In this document: in pieces, positions 15,462 to 23,698 of the stretch
How the letters are laid out: each line of letters opens with the position of its first letter
Position numbering within the stretch: the stretch's first letter is position 1
Source of the DNA: Nitrospinota bacterium
GTDB lineage: Bacteria > Nitrospinota > Nitrospinia > JACRGO01
Direction of reading: 5' to 3'
NCBI GenBank assembly: GCA_016212295.1
Contig: JACRGO010000212.1
Span: 1 to 24,071, forward strand
Length of the DNA: 24,071 bases
Program-made: the position numbers and the translations under genes
Notes under the pieces: model-generated
Told to the model about the DNA's origin: nothing
Seen by the model: the letters and a program-made list of their open reading frames with translations, nothing else
The model's database searches: none

Positions 15462-18400
15462 TTAGCCGCCATTATGCTCGTCAAACAAATTGCCGTTTAA
15501 ATCCGGCGGCGCGGGAGGCTTGCGCCTCTTATCAGGAACAGCAGGCAGTTCGCCTGCCTGGAAACAGTCTCCGGCCGCGACGGCCTCCAGGAGTATAGCC
15601 TGCTCCGGGTAGCCCGCGACCGTGGCTTCAAGGACCCAAAGGAGTTCGAGCAGCTCTGTTGTGAACCGGCTGGTCCAGCGCTCAGGGCGGATATCGTCCA
15701 GGGGCGAGGATTTCTTGCCGGACCCTTTCCTCATGCGATACTTGAGCCACGATTGCACGGCCTTGAGGCCGGACACCTCGAACTCAAAAACTTCTCGCGC
15801 GACCGGGGCGAACTCGCCGTCGCCGACGCGGAGCGTCCGGGTCTCGTCGTTATATTCAAACGTTTCAGGGCAGCAGTCCGCGTGGCCTGGGACGGCCTTT
15901 ATGCACTCGGCCGCGCCGCGCGGAACATGGCCGCGTTGTTTGCCCTTGGGGACGAAGCGTTCGCCGTAGGTGTGCAGCCACAACAGCCGCGCCCCCGCGT
16001 CCCCAGTTCCTCCGCGAAGCGCTTAGTGAAAGCAGGCTGCGCCAGCACTCCATAAACATACGCAAGAAAATCCTCCGGGGAAAGCTTCTTGAGTTTGTAT
16101 GTCTTGCATAGCTGTTCCAACAGGCCAGGCAGGATGTTAGCTTCCGAAGCGTCAGCGGAGCGATAGAGGGGTACAGTGTCCTTTGCGCCGCGCCCTGAAA
16201 AATGGTCTAGGTCTGGGACCGCCGCGCACGCTACAAGCGCCGGACCTGCGCCAAGGAATTTGGTCAACAAACTTGTCAGATAAACCTGCCGCTCGCCGTG
16301 GGCGCGCCAGAGATCAGGGCGTAAGTAGTCGCCCAATCGATTGTCGGCGAATATCCACTGCCGGTCGAACGAGCGATAGGCATAGCGTTCGATACGCGGG
16401 ACTGGAGCGTTGCGTGGAGACCTGGCGATAGGTGTTTGCGCATCGCCCTTATTTAAAAGCTGCGAGCACTTAAAATCTATTTTTCGATCGCGTGTTTCTT
16501 TGAATGCCATGGCCTGATTCGCGGAAGCAAGAAGCTCACGCCATCGTTGTTTCAATGTCTCGGCATCGGGACAAATGGGCCATGTGCGCTTGAATTGCGC
16601 TCCCGAATGCTGCCACGGCATGATATCTGTCAATAGCGGCCAGTCAAAGTAATCGCCCTTGCCTGAAGGCCGGAAGGGGGCCTGCCAGTCCTTGGGACAA
16701 TCCTGCCATTTCACTTTCTTGAAACCGCTGATGGCGTCAAGCGCGGCGAGCTTGGCCTCGCGCGTCCCCTCAATGCGGGCATAGTGGACCTTGGCCGGCT
16801 TGTCCTTCTTCACTTTCTTCGCGCGGACAGCCACCGCTATGGCCACTGGCGTCTGTATGGCAAAGACATTATCACTCTTGCGAGTGCCGCGTCCCTCGCC
16901 GCCTAGGTCAAGAATCCATACCTCGTCGCACTGGCGGCGCATATGCTCGCGCATCCCGCTGAAGGCGTCGCCGTCAAGATAGCTCGACGCGCTGATGAAA
17001 CTAACCACCCCGGGTCCGCTGGCGGTTGAGTGCTCGAAGACCTTCCACAACGCCCAGCGCCAAAAATAGACATACAGGTTATAGAGATTCTTCACATGAA
17101 CGCCATGGCCGGTTGCCGTGGCCGGGTCAAGAAAATCACGAAAGATAGCTGGAACAATTTGTGATTTCCCATTTTTCTTAATTGTCCGGCCGCCCTTGCC
17201 GTCATCGCCCCACCTGACCCATCCGCCGGTGCGGGACTGGTTCCCGCACGTGGCGGCTTCGTGCCTGTCATAAGGAGGATTGCCCAGGCAGACGATGACC
17301 GGCACGTTGCTCTTTACCTTGAGAGCCTTGGCGTGCTGGTCGGCTATGGGCCGCAGAAAGAGCGGCAATTGCTGAGGCTCGGCATTTGGACTTTCCAGCG
17401 TGTCGGTCAGGTAGACATGCGCGCCGTCCTTGGGCAGCGCCGCTCCCCGGTCCCGCAGGGCGCGGCTTACGCGGAGTTCGGCTACGGCGTAAGGCCCGGC
17501 CATGAGTTCAAAGCCGTAAAGATTATCGGCAAGCGCGGCGGCCTGGCCGGCGCCCGCGCCTTGTTCGGCCTTGACGCGGCCCAGGGCGTGTTCTATGACG
17601 CCAAGCAGGTATGTGCCGGTGCCTGCCGCCGGGTCCAGCGTCACAACGCCTGGGTCGGCAAAGCCCATTGGTTTATTCAGGTGGTTGACAAGCAGATCAT
17701 CAATCAGGCGCACCTGGGCGCGGACGACCTCGACCGGGGTATAGTAGACCCCGGCGTCCTTGCGCAGCTTGGGGTCGTAGACCGCGAGAAAGTCCTCGTA
17801 AAAATAAAGCCAGGGGTCTTCCGGGCCGGTAAGGGTCGAGGGCGGCACGACGGCGATAACGCGCAGAAGGAGGTCGAGCGAGGCGGCCATCTCGCAGCAT
17901 CCTGCACAATGGGGCCAGCAGGGCGGCTAAGCCCTGGAGGTCGATCTTGCCCTTGCGGCCCGCTGGAATGATCGGCTCCCAGGAAAGGAAGTCCCGCAAA
18001 AGGCGCTCGATTGCGCGGGCGTCCTCGGCCGTTGCGGCCTGGCCGCCGCTGGTCGCGACGTCGCCGGAAACGCGGACAATTTTGCCCACAAGCTCGCCGT
18101 CACGGTAGAGCGCCCATTCGTTGCCGTCGGAGTAAAGGATATTAGGAATCGCGGAGAAACGCTTCCACTGGCCGCGGTTGTGGCCCTTGAAGCGCGAGTG
18201 GTTAGCGCCTACGCCAGGGGCCTTTAACTCGACGTAACCCGCCAGGAGTCTGTTGAGGTGAACAGCATAGTCAGGGCGTCCAAGACGGCCCGGCAGCGGG
18301 GTCTCGCCGGTGCACACGACGTTCCAGTCCAGGACGCGGGCGGCGTCGGCCATGAATCGCTCGAAAGGTCCGCGCAACTGGTCTTCCGGCCCGCCGGGGG

Positions 18401-18476
18401 TGAGCTGGCTCATCTTGGCCGTGACCGCTTCGGCGAAGCTCTGCAGGGCTTCATGGATAGTGATGCTCTTTTTCAT
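15462..18476 (-). pseudogene. Type ISP-like nuclease-N6-methyltransferase gene, broken in two places
   Basis: Three minus-strand frames form one gene. The first (from ATG 18476) has a PD-(D/E)xK-like nuclease site, GRPDY (66-70) and YVELKAPG (81-88), and reads sensibly to APLCRMLRDG near 17895. The second frame carries DPWLYFYEDF, GVYYTP, the SAM motif LDPAAGTGTY, GNPPYDRH, and a type ISP C-terminal region (EDFLAYVYGVL, FTKRFAEEL). Between the two, the family has roughly 100-150 residues that are absent here, so an internal deletion changed the frame. The second break is near 16000: after EELGTRG the protein continues as LWLHTYGERFVP in the third frame (to 15462), explained by loss of one G in a GGGG run. 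All catalytic motifs survive, but no intact polypeptide can be made. The second break alone could be a sequencing error. Confidence 0.78.
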
Positions 18477-18640
18477 GCCGTGGGTACATTCCTTTACTCC
18501 GCTGCCATGAAAATGAACCGCGGAGACACGGAGACGCGGAGATTTTTATAAAAAATTTTAGTTGTTGTGGCACGATGCGTCGTACCCTTGCCTTTCTAAG
18601 CGTCTTCGCGCCTTCGCTGTAAAAAAATTAAGCTGGCGGC
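18477..18640. repeat. Intergenic repeat words
   Basis: CGCGGAGACACGGAGACGCGG (about 18517-18541) and GCGTCTTCGCGCCTTCGCTG (about 18600-18619) are near-complementary to each other and of the type that recurs at 8041-8105. No gene is seen. Confidence 0.5.
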
Positions 18641-19810
18641 TCATCGCACTTTGTTCTTGCCTGTTGCCTTGCACTCATACAGGGCCTTGTCAGCGTAGTG
18701 GACCATGTCCCTGACGTCCTCTATCCTGTGCCGGGCCACTTCGCTCACCCCTATGGACACCGTGATCCTAACCGGCTGGCCCCGTACCGTGAAATTTTCT
18801 TCCTCTATGTTTTTCCTGATGTTTTCAGCGGCGGACAAGGCGTTTGGATATCTAGTATTCGGGAAAATCACCACGAATTCCTCGCCCCCGTAACGCGCGA
18901 GAAAATCGGAGTTCTTGATGCTGCCCTTTACCATCCTTGCGATATGGGTAAGAGCGTGGTCCCCTATCTGGTGTCCGAAGGTGTCGTTGATCTTTTTAAA
19001 ATCGTCTATGTCGATTATGGCCAGGGCGCACGGCCTGTTTTTTTCCAGACTCAACTTGAGTTCCTTGGCTATCTCTTCATCAAAGGCCCTCCTGTTGTAG
19101 ATCCCTGTGAGCGCGTCGGTATAGACAATGCGCTGGGTCTCCTCCAGTTTTTTTTGCAGTTCCTCGACCGATTCCTCGAACGCCTGCTGCTGGAGTTGCA
19201 GAATTTTCATGAGTTCCTTTTCCTTCTTGGAGAATTCCGCCTCAACCTGCTTGCTTTTCTCAACGGTCTCGCTCAACTGCTCCCCGATGTCCTTCGCGAA
19301 CTCATGTTCGATCTTTTTCATTTTAACGCCTTCCTCCAATCTGGACGCGGTCTTGGTCATGTCCAGGTGAAGTCCGGTGGTGAAATTCTTAAGGGACACG
19401 CTCCGCTCGGTAAGGTCGTTCAGGGAGTTTTGAGTGTGGGAGACGCTGAACAGAGCCTGCACTATGGCGGCGGTCTTTTCAAAAAGCTCGATTGTGCTCT
19501 TGGTTTTTTTTGTTTCGTAGAGCAGTTTCAGGAGAAGGTCGTCATATTTTCCCTTGAAGATGCCGAAGAAATATTTTTCCAGAAGATTTTTTATCGATTC
19601 TTTTTCCAGTATCTCCTCTTCCTGCATGCTCTCGTACAGGTCCCGTTCCTTTTTGTCGTCCCCGCTCTCGCTTTCCTCGTAAAACTTTTTATAATTATAA
19701 GGCGTGGCGGGCTTATCGTTTTGCCTCAGCTTAGGGAGCGCTTCCTTGGCCAGATGGTAGGAGCGCTCTTTCAGGTGTTTTGACAATTCTATTATTTCAA
19801 TGTCTTTCAT
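18641..19810 (-). CDS. GGDEF diguanylate cyclase with helical N-terminal region
   Basis: A 389-residue protein. The C-terminal GGDEF domain (about 228-389) has DALTGIYNRRAF, IIDIDDFKKINDTFGHQIGD and an intact active-site GGEEF (308-312), so it should make c-di-GMP. The inhibitory-site RxxD position, upstream of GGEEF, reads KNSD, so product inhibition may be weak. The N-terminal 225 residues are helical and highly charged, with a coiled coil at about 175-225; there is no membrane segment, suggesting a cytoplasmic enzyme activated by dimerisation or a partner. The start ATG 19810 has AGGA seven bases upstream. A functional link with the distant CNB-PilZ protein through c-di-GMP is possible but not shown. 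Confidence 0.9.
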   Translation of the reverse strand: MKDIEIIELSKHLKERSYHLAKEALPKLRQNDKPATPYNYKKFYEESESGDDKKERDLYESMQEEEILEKESIKNLLEKYFFGIFKGKYDDLLLKLLYETKKTKSTIELFEKTAAIVQALFSVSHTQNSLNDLTERSVSLKNFTTGLHLDMTKTASRLEEGVKMKKIEHEFAKDIGEQLSETVEKSKQVEAEFSKKEKELMKILQLQQQAFEESVEELQKKLEETQRIVYTDALTGIYNRRAFDEEIAKELKLSLEKNRPCALAIIDIDDFKKINDTFGHQIGDHALTHIARMVKGSIKNSDFLARYGGEEFVVIFPNTRYPNALSAAENIRKNIEEENFTVRGQPVRITVSIGVSEVARHRIEDVRDMVHYADKALYECKATGKNKVR

Positions 19811-20040
19811 ATTAAAATCCTGTGATAGCGCATAGGTTTCAGGCTTCAGGTTTCAGGTTTCAGGTTTCAGGGGTCAGGGGTCAGGGATTAGGGATTAGGA
19901 AATAATCGTTTTATTTCAAAGTCAGGAACGAAATTCCAAATTTCAAATTACAAATAAACTCAAAATTCCAATAACGAAAGGTCTTTGCTTGGCATTTTGT
20001 TTTTGGAGCTTATTTGTGATTTGATGCTTGCCATTTGGTG
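19811..20040. repeat. Heptad tract (CAGGTTT) and AT-rich dispersed repeat
   Basis: From 19834 to 19900 there are about nine 7-base units drifting from CAGGTTT to CAGGGGT to AGGGATT. From 19927 an AT-rich element follows that matches 2876-2920 (CAAATAAACTCAAAATTCCA). A second half (TTTTGGAGCTTATTTGTGAT) is partly complementary to the first. A short minus-strand frame across it looks non-coding. Confidence 0.75.
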
Positions 20041-20269
20041 AATAAATGATCCCTGCCGCAAGTAGCGAGGTAAAGGGGGAATCATTGTAAACCCGTGACA
20101 AACCACGGGGAATTACCTGATTAAAAAATTTTTGCATATGCTGTCCCCTGTACCCTGATACCTGACTCCTGCCCCCTATAAATCGGGCAGGACTTTATTT
20201 TAACAACTTTTAGTGGCTTAATGAAACATTACGCCAATTTAATACCAGCAATCTAAAATCATCAGACAC
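20041..20269. other. Spacer upstream of cbiB with two hairpins
   Basis: CCCGTG / CACGGG (about 20093-20110) forms a 6-bp stem with a 6-base loop, preceded by GCCGCAAGTAGCGAGGTAAA. CCTGCCC / GGGCAGG (20168-20174 and 20185-20191) forms a 7-bp stem with a 10-base loop and a T-rich trail (ACTTTATTTT), so it could be a weak + strand terminator. I looked for a cobalamin riboswitch and did not find its conserved core. Confidence 0.5.
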
Positions 20270-21217
20270 ATGGAACCTTGGATTCTCATAGCGGCTTTTG
20301 TCCTGGACATTGTTCTTGGCGACCCGGAATGGCTCCCCCATCCTGTCCGGTGGGTCGGCAAGGCCGCCACCGCATCGGAAAACTTCTGGCGCAAGAAGAT
20401 TGCGCCAGAGTTCTGGGGCGGCGCCGCATTGGCCGTGTCCCTGGTGTTTTCCGTCTGGCTGGGCGCTTGTGTTTTTTTGTGGGGATTAAATACTTTGGGC
20501 GGCGTGTTCCATTTGATGGGAAGTGTCCTTCTGCTCTATTATTGCCTTTCCGTGAGGTCATTAGCCTCCGAGGCATGGAGGGTAAAGGCGTTGCTGGACT
20601 CGAACGGCCTGGACGCGGCCCGGCGGCAATTGTCGCGGATCGTTGGCCGGGACACGGAAAATCTGGACAGGGAAGGGGTTGTCCGCGCCGCAGTGGAGAC
20701 GGTGGCTGAAAATTTCGTGGACGGGATACTTTCCCCGCTTTTTTTCGCGTTGATCGGCGGACCTCCAGCCGCGCTGGCCTTTAAGGCCGTCAGCACCCTT
20801 GATTCAATGGTGGGATATAAAAACGAAAGATACCGCCGGTTCGGGACTTTTTCCGCCAGACTCGATGACGCGGCGAATTTCATCCCGGCCCGCGTTTCAC
20901 CCATCCCCATCTTTTTCGCGGCCATGATTTTTAATAAAGCCCCTTTTCACGCGCTAAGGATTTGTATCCGAGACGGCGGGAAGCATTCCAGTCCGAACGC
21001 GGGGATCCCGGAGGCCGCCTTTGCCGGGGCCTTGGGCGTACAGCTTGGCGGGCCTAATTTTTACGGAGGCAGGTTGGTGGAAAAACCATTTATAGGGGAC
21101 GAGGGCGCGCCGGTGAGGAGTTCACTTATCCTGGACGCCATACTGTTAATGGCCGGGGCCTCCATAATAACTGTTGCCGGGTGCGCGGCGCTTGCAGTCG
21201 CGTGGGCCATGAAATAG
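20270..21217 (+). CDS. cbiB: Adenosylcobinamide-phosphate synthase (CbiB/CobD)
   Basis: A 315-residue polytopic membrane protein close to the usual family length (about 320). It attaches aminopropanol (or its phosphate) to adenosylcobyric acid in cobalamin synthesis. Family landmarks are LDIVLGDPEWLPHPVRWVG near the N terminus, VAENFVDGILSPLFFALIGG, KAVSTLDSMVGYKNERY, LDDAANFIPARVSPI, and a C-terminal AFAGALGVQLGGPNFYGG. The frame is intact. No other cobalamin gene is in the window, so it stands apart from any cob/cbi operon. The ribosome binding site before ATG 20270 is weak. Confidence 0.95.
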   Translation: MEPWILIAAFVLDIVLGDPEWLPHPVRWVGKAATASENFWRKKIAPEFWGGAALAVSLVFSVWLGACVFLWGLNTLGGVFHLMGSVLLLYYCLSVRSLASEAWRVKALLDSNGLDAARRQLSRIVGRDTENLDREGVVRAAVETVAENFVDGILSPLFFALIGGPPAALAFKAVSTLDSMVGYKNERYRRFGTFSARLDDAANFIPARVSPIPIFFAAMIFNKAPFHALRICIRDGGKHSSPNAGIPEAAFAGALGVQLGGPNFYGGRLVEKPFIGDEGAPVRSSLILDAILLMAGASIITVAGCAALAVAWAMK

Positions 21218-21237
21218 AATAAGAAATAGTTCAGCGC

Positions 21238-21347
21238 AATGAAACTCCAAATCTCAATTGTCAAATAACAAACAAGGAAATGGAATTATTTTGGACATTT
21301 GGTAATTGTCATTTAAAATTTGAAATTTGAAATTTGAAATTTTATTT
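21238..21347. repeat. Imperfect dispersed repeat, left of TPR gene
   Basis: It contains AAACTCCAAATCTCAATTG, AAATAACAAACAAGGAAATG and TTTGGTAATTGTCATTT. The same ordered blocks recur at 21838-21967. The ends are partly complementary (AAACTCCAAAT against ATTTGGAGTTT of the other copy), giving a hairpin-like, MITE-like character. Confidence 0.6.
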
Positions 21348-21376
21348 CCGGTTTATCAGGGTAAGGAGGATTTGAT

Positions 21377-21805
21377 ATGAGAAGAGGATGGCTGCTGGTT
21401 CCGGTTTTCGCGGCGTTTTTATATAGCGATTCCCTGGCCCTGGACTTCACATGGCCCGGCAAGGGTAAAAAGGAGGGGGCCGGCAAGGCGGAAAAACTGT
21501 GCGCCGAGGCCAACCGCGCTTATGGAAGCGCGGATTACGCAAAGACCGTTGAACTGGCCGGCAAGGCCATTCAGGAGGACAATGGTTACGCCAAGGCGTA
21601 CCTTCTCCGCGGAAAGGCAAGCAAGGACATGGGAAACATCGACCAGGCATTCAAGGACCTTAACCGGGCAATCGAATTGGACCCAAAATCAGGCGAGGCG
21701 TTCTTCATGCGGGGCCAGGCCCACGATATCATGGGGGACATGAAGAAATCCGAGGAGGATTATAAAAAGGGATGCGCCTTGGGGTATAAGGAAGCGTGCC
21801 AGTGA
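21377..21805 (+). CDS. Secreted TPR-repeat protein
   Basis: A 142-residue protein. MRRGWLLVPVFAAFLYSDSLA looks like a Sec signal peptide. The mature part has two to three TPR units: AEANRAYGSADYAKTVELAG (43-62), AYLLRGKASKDMGNIDQAFK with DLNRAIELDPKSG (74-106), and AFFMRGQAHDIMGDMKKSEE (108-127). It ends DYKKGCALGYKEACQ, a Sel1-like finish. It is likely a periplasmic scaffold protein of unknown partner. AAGGAGG lies 7 bases before ATG 21377. The gene stands alone between two copies of a dispersed repeat. Confidence 0.85.
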   Translation: MRRGWLLVPVFAAFLYSDSLALDFTWPGKGKKEGAGKAEKLCAEANRAYGSADYAKTVELAGKAIQEDNGYAKAYLLRGKASKDMGNIDQAFKDLNRAIELDPKSGEAFFMRGQAHDIMGDMKKSEEDYKKGCALGYKEACQ

Positions 21806-21837
21806 TTTTCCTGGCGACTTATCCCGGGCGCCAGCAC

Positions 21838-21967
21838 TACAAATCCCAATAATCAAATAACAAATAAATCTCAATATCCAAAATTACAAAAAAACAAACA
21901 AGGAAAAGAAATATGGAATTGTTTTGAATATTCGGTAATTGTCATTTGGAGTTTGGAGTTTTGTTTT
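21838..21967. repeat. Imperfect dispersed repeat, right of TPR gene
   Basis: It contains CAAATAACAAATAAATCTC, AACAAACAAGGAAAAG and CGGTAATTGTCATTTGGAG, in the same order and orientation as 21238-21347. Confidence 0.6.
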
Positions 21968-22003
21968 CCTTTGGCTGCGGCCAAGCCGCGCCATGAACGA
22001 TTA

Positions 22004-22687
22004 CTATTTCAGTAACTGCTTTAAATACATTTTCAGCCTGTACCCATAATTTGGAATGGCGCTGGAACCTATATCCTGTTCATTCCCGCGGCCTTGAGGG
22101 CCGGCGAAACCAGATGAGCAATCAAAATTTTCCCTCCACTTATCCGGGTTCCTTGACGCGATGGAAAATATATACACTGAACTCATTGCGTGGCTGTTGC
22201 AGCTCAGATAAAGAATTCCGTACCCATTATCCTCGAACATGCGTTTCAGCGACAATGGCGTAAACCGCCAGTAATCACCGTAATCGGAGTGATATGGCTG
22301 GAGGAACGGAACAACGATGATTACAATGTCTTTTGACAAAAGACACAGGTTCTTAAAGGCCGCTTGAAACGCATAAATATGCTCCAGTGTCGTGTGGTTA
22401 AAAACGACGTCAAAACGCTGGAGCAGTTCACCGGGTAGTTCTTTTTCAAGGTCCAGGAATATCTCGTTTTCCATCCCCTGAAAACCGCGGGCGTCCGCCT
22501 TGTAATTCGTGAGCGTGTAGCTATTGGAATTGCGGAAATAGCTTTGGTAGCGCCTGCCTTCCTTGTCTATATCCTTCCAAGCGCTTACGTTAACAACATC
22601 ACCATGAAACAGGTGGGCGAATTTGGCAAGCTCTCTATTCGACCAGGTCCTTGGGAGACGATGGGCTTTGTCGATAAGGAATTTCAT
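22004..22687 (-). CDS. SAM-dependent methyltransferase-like protein with atypical motif I
   Basis: A 227-residue protein with a class I methyltransferase-type core. Motif IV-like FDVVFNHTTLEHIYAF (92-107) and the later IVVPFLQPYHSDYGDYWRFT (about 123-142) resemble type 11 methyltransferases encoded in glycan or nucleotide-sugar loci. The SAM-binding motif I position reads VVNVSAWKDIDKEG (31-44) with no GxGxG, so cofactor binding is doubtful or unusual. No signal peptide or membrane segment is seen. ATG 22687 has no clear ribosome binding site. The gene is alone, with no glycosyltransferase near, and the substrate is unknown. Confidence 0.65.
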   Translation of the reverse strand: MKFLIDKAHRLPRTWSNRELAKFAHLFHGDVVNVSAWKDIDKEGRRYQSYFRNSNSYTLTNYKADARGFQGMENEIFLDLEKELPGELLQRFDVVFNHTTLEHIYAFQAAFKNLCLLSKDIVIIVVPFLQPYHSDYGDYWRFTPLSLKRMFEDNGYGILYLSCNSHAMSSVYIFSIASRNPDKWRENFDCSSGFAGPQGRGNEQDIGSSAIPNYGYRLKMYLKQLLK

Positions 22688-22974
22688 TGGACCGCAATTT
22701 CAAGGTTTAGCTGATAAAGCCTGGAACCACAGATTACACAGATGGCACAGATTTTTTATTCTTTGTAACATTTTAGTTGTTTGAAAAAAAATACTTTAAC
22801 CACTAATTTACACGAATTATAAATTTTTAAAAAATAATATTCGTGTAAGTCAAATAATTGTAGTTTCATATCAAAAAAAAAGCCTGCCCGATAAACAGGC
22901 AGGCTTAGACAGACATTTTTGATAATAAGTCCCCGGCACAGCGAACTATACCGGTAATTCCTGTTAGGTTATGG
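22688..22974. other. AT-rich spacer with repeat words and terminator
   Basis: It contains AACCACAGATTACACAGATG (about 22725-22745), a word common in intergenic repeats, and an ACACGAATTATAA...ATTCGTGTA inverted repeat near 22810-22850. The terminator of the downstream minus-strand gene lies at 22873-22906. No gene is seen. Confidence 0.5.
22873..22906 (-). terminator. Rho-independent terminator
   Basis: On the minus strand, AAGCCTGCC / GGCAGGCTT makes a 9-bp stem with a 9-base loop (stem at 22906-22898 and 22888-22880), followed by a run of nine T. It lies about 70 bases past the stop of the coiled-coil membrane protein gene and should end its transcript. Confidence 0.85.
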
Positions 22975-23451
22975 TTATAATACGCCTTTTGGAGGTAAAA
23001 GTTTTTCTATAAGGCTTTTCAGGAATAAAAACTCGTCTTTATGGGCCTCAAGGGTTGTCTCCATCTGGGTCTGCCTTCTATGCATCTGCCACTGCATGCG
23101 GAGCATAAAACCAAGCACCACAACAGCAATAGTAACAAGAATCCCAAACATCCAGCGAATATCTTCTCTTAGCTGCTTTATAGACTCTGTGTTGTCTTCC
23201 CTTAGCTGTTTTACAGCCTCTGCGTTGTCTTCTCTTAGCTGTTTTACAGCCTCTGCGTTGTCTTCTCTTAGTTGTTTTACAGCCTCTGTATTTGCCCTTA
23301 TCTCTGCCCTTAATTCCTTAATATCACCACGAATATTGGCCAGTTCTTCAATAATCTCCCTGTCGGATATGCGAGGGGCGGCTTCTACCGCAAAAACAAT
23401 TGCAGGAGAATACAGAATAATATATAGAATAAGGATAAAGAATTTCTTCAT
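22975..23451 (-). CDS. Membrane protein with four tandem 11-residue coiled-coil repeats
   Basis: A 158-residue protein. Residues 1-21 look like a signal peptide (MKKFFILILYIILYSPAIVFA). Residues 27-53 are helical. Residues 54-97 are four tandem hendecads: NTEAVKQLRED, NAEAVKQLRED twice, and NTESIKQLRED. A transmembrane helix at about 100-117 is followed by a charged coiled-coil tail. The 33-bp DNA units of the repeats are nearly identical in the middle copies, so repeat number could vary between strains. Hendecads favour a slightly right-handed coiled coil. Orientation would put the repeats outside and the tail in the cytoplasm. I do not recognise a named family. The gene has its own terminator and a promoter overlapping its start. 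Confidence 0.8.
   Translation of the reverse strand: MKKFFILILYIILYSPAIVFAVEAAPRISDREIIEELANIRGDIKELRAEIRANTEAVKQLREDNAEAVKQLREDNAEAVKQLREDNTESIKQLREDIRWMFGILVTIAVVVLGFMLRMQWQMHRRQTQMETTLEAHKDEFLFLKSLIEKLLPPKGVL
23166..23296 (-). repeat. 33-bp coding tandem repeats (about four units)
   Basis: The segment encodes the four hendecads. The two central units are identical or nearly so at DNA level (for example TTTACAGCCTCTGCGTTGTC on the + strand), which suggests recent duplication by slippage. Confidence 0.8.
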
Positions 23452-23487
23452 GGCTAAAGTTTAGCCGTAATATGGGAGGGATGTCAA
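23452..23487 (-). promoter_or_regulatory. Promoter with palindrome overlapping -10 and start codon
   Basis: On the minus strand, TTGACA (23487-23482) is followed by an 18-base spacer and TAAACT (23463-23458). A transcript would start about at the ATG (23451), so the message may be leaderless; indeed no ribosome binding site precedes the ATG. A perfect palindrome GGCTAAA-n-TTTAGCC (23452-23466) covers the -10 and touches the start codon. Confidence 0.5.
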
Positions 23488-23632
23488 TGGCCGATTTCTA
23501 ATGGCCAATGGCTATTTTTGATTTCGGATTTTGAACCTGATTCCTTTATGCGCCATGAGTCATGCGCCTCTGCATTCTGTCCTCCGTCTTCCGCCTTATG
23601 CCCTTCCCTGACAACCGCCAATTGTCTTTTTT

Positions 23633-23698
23633 TATCCTGCCTATCCTGTCCATCCCTGCCAAAAAAATTTAACAGGGATATGCAGGATGTACAGGATA
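23633..23698. repeat. Imperfect hairpin of ATCCTG / CAGGAT words
   Basis: The 26-base arm 23633-23658 (TATCCTG...ATCCTG...ATCCCTG) pairs with 23673-23698 at 20 of 26 positions across a 14-base AT loop. Confidence 0.65.

Noticed and set aside
18698-19783. 361-codon + strand frame opposite the GGDEF gene
   Set aside because: It mirrors the intact diguanylate cyclase gene and has no family resemblance.
19943-20137. 64-codon minus-strand frame
   Set aside because: It is a translation of the dispersed AT-rich repeat; no ribosome binding site or conserved motif.
20041-20269. Cobalamin riboswitch before cbiB
   Set aside because: The conserved B12-box and core segments are not seen; only unrelated hairpins and repeat words are present.
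23166-23296. CRISPR array
   Set aside because: The 33-bp units are directly adjacent, without spacers, and encode a coiled coil in frame.
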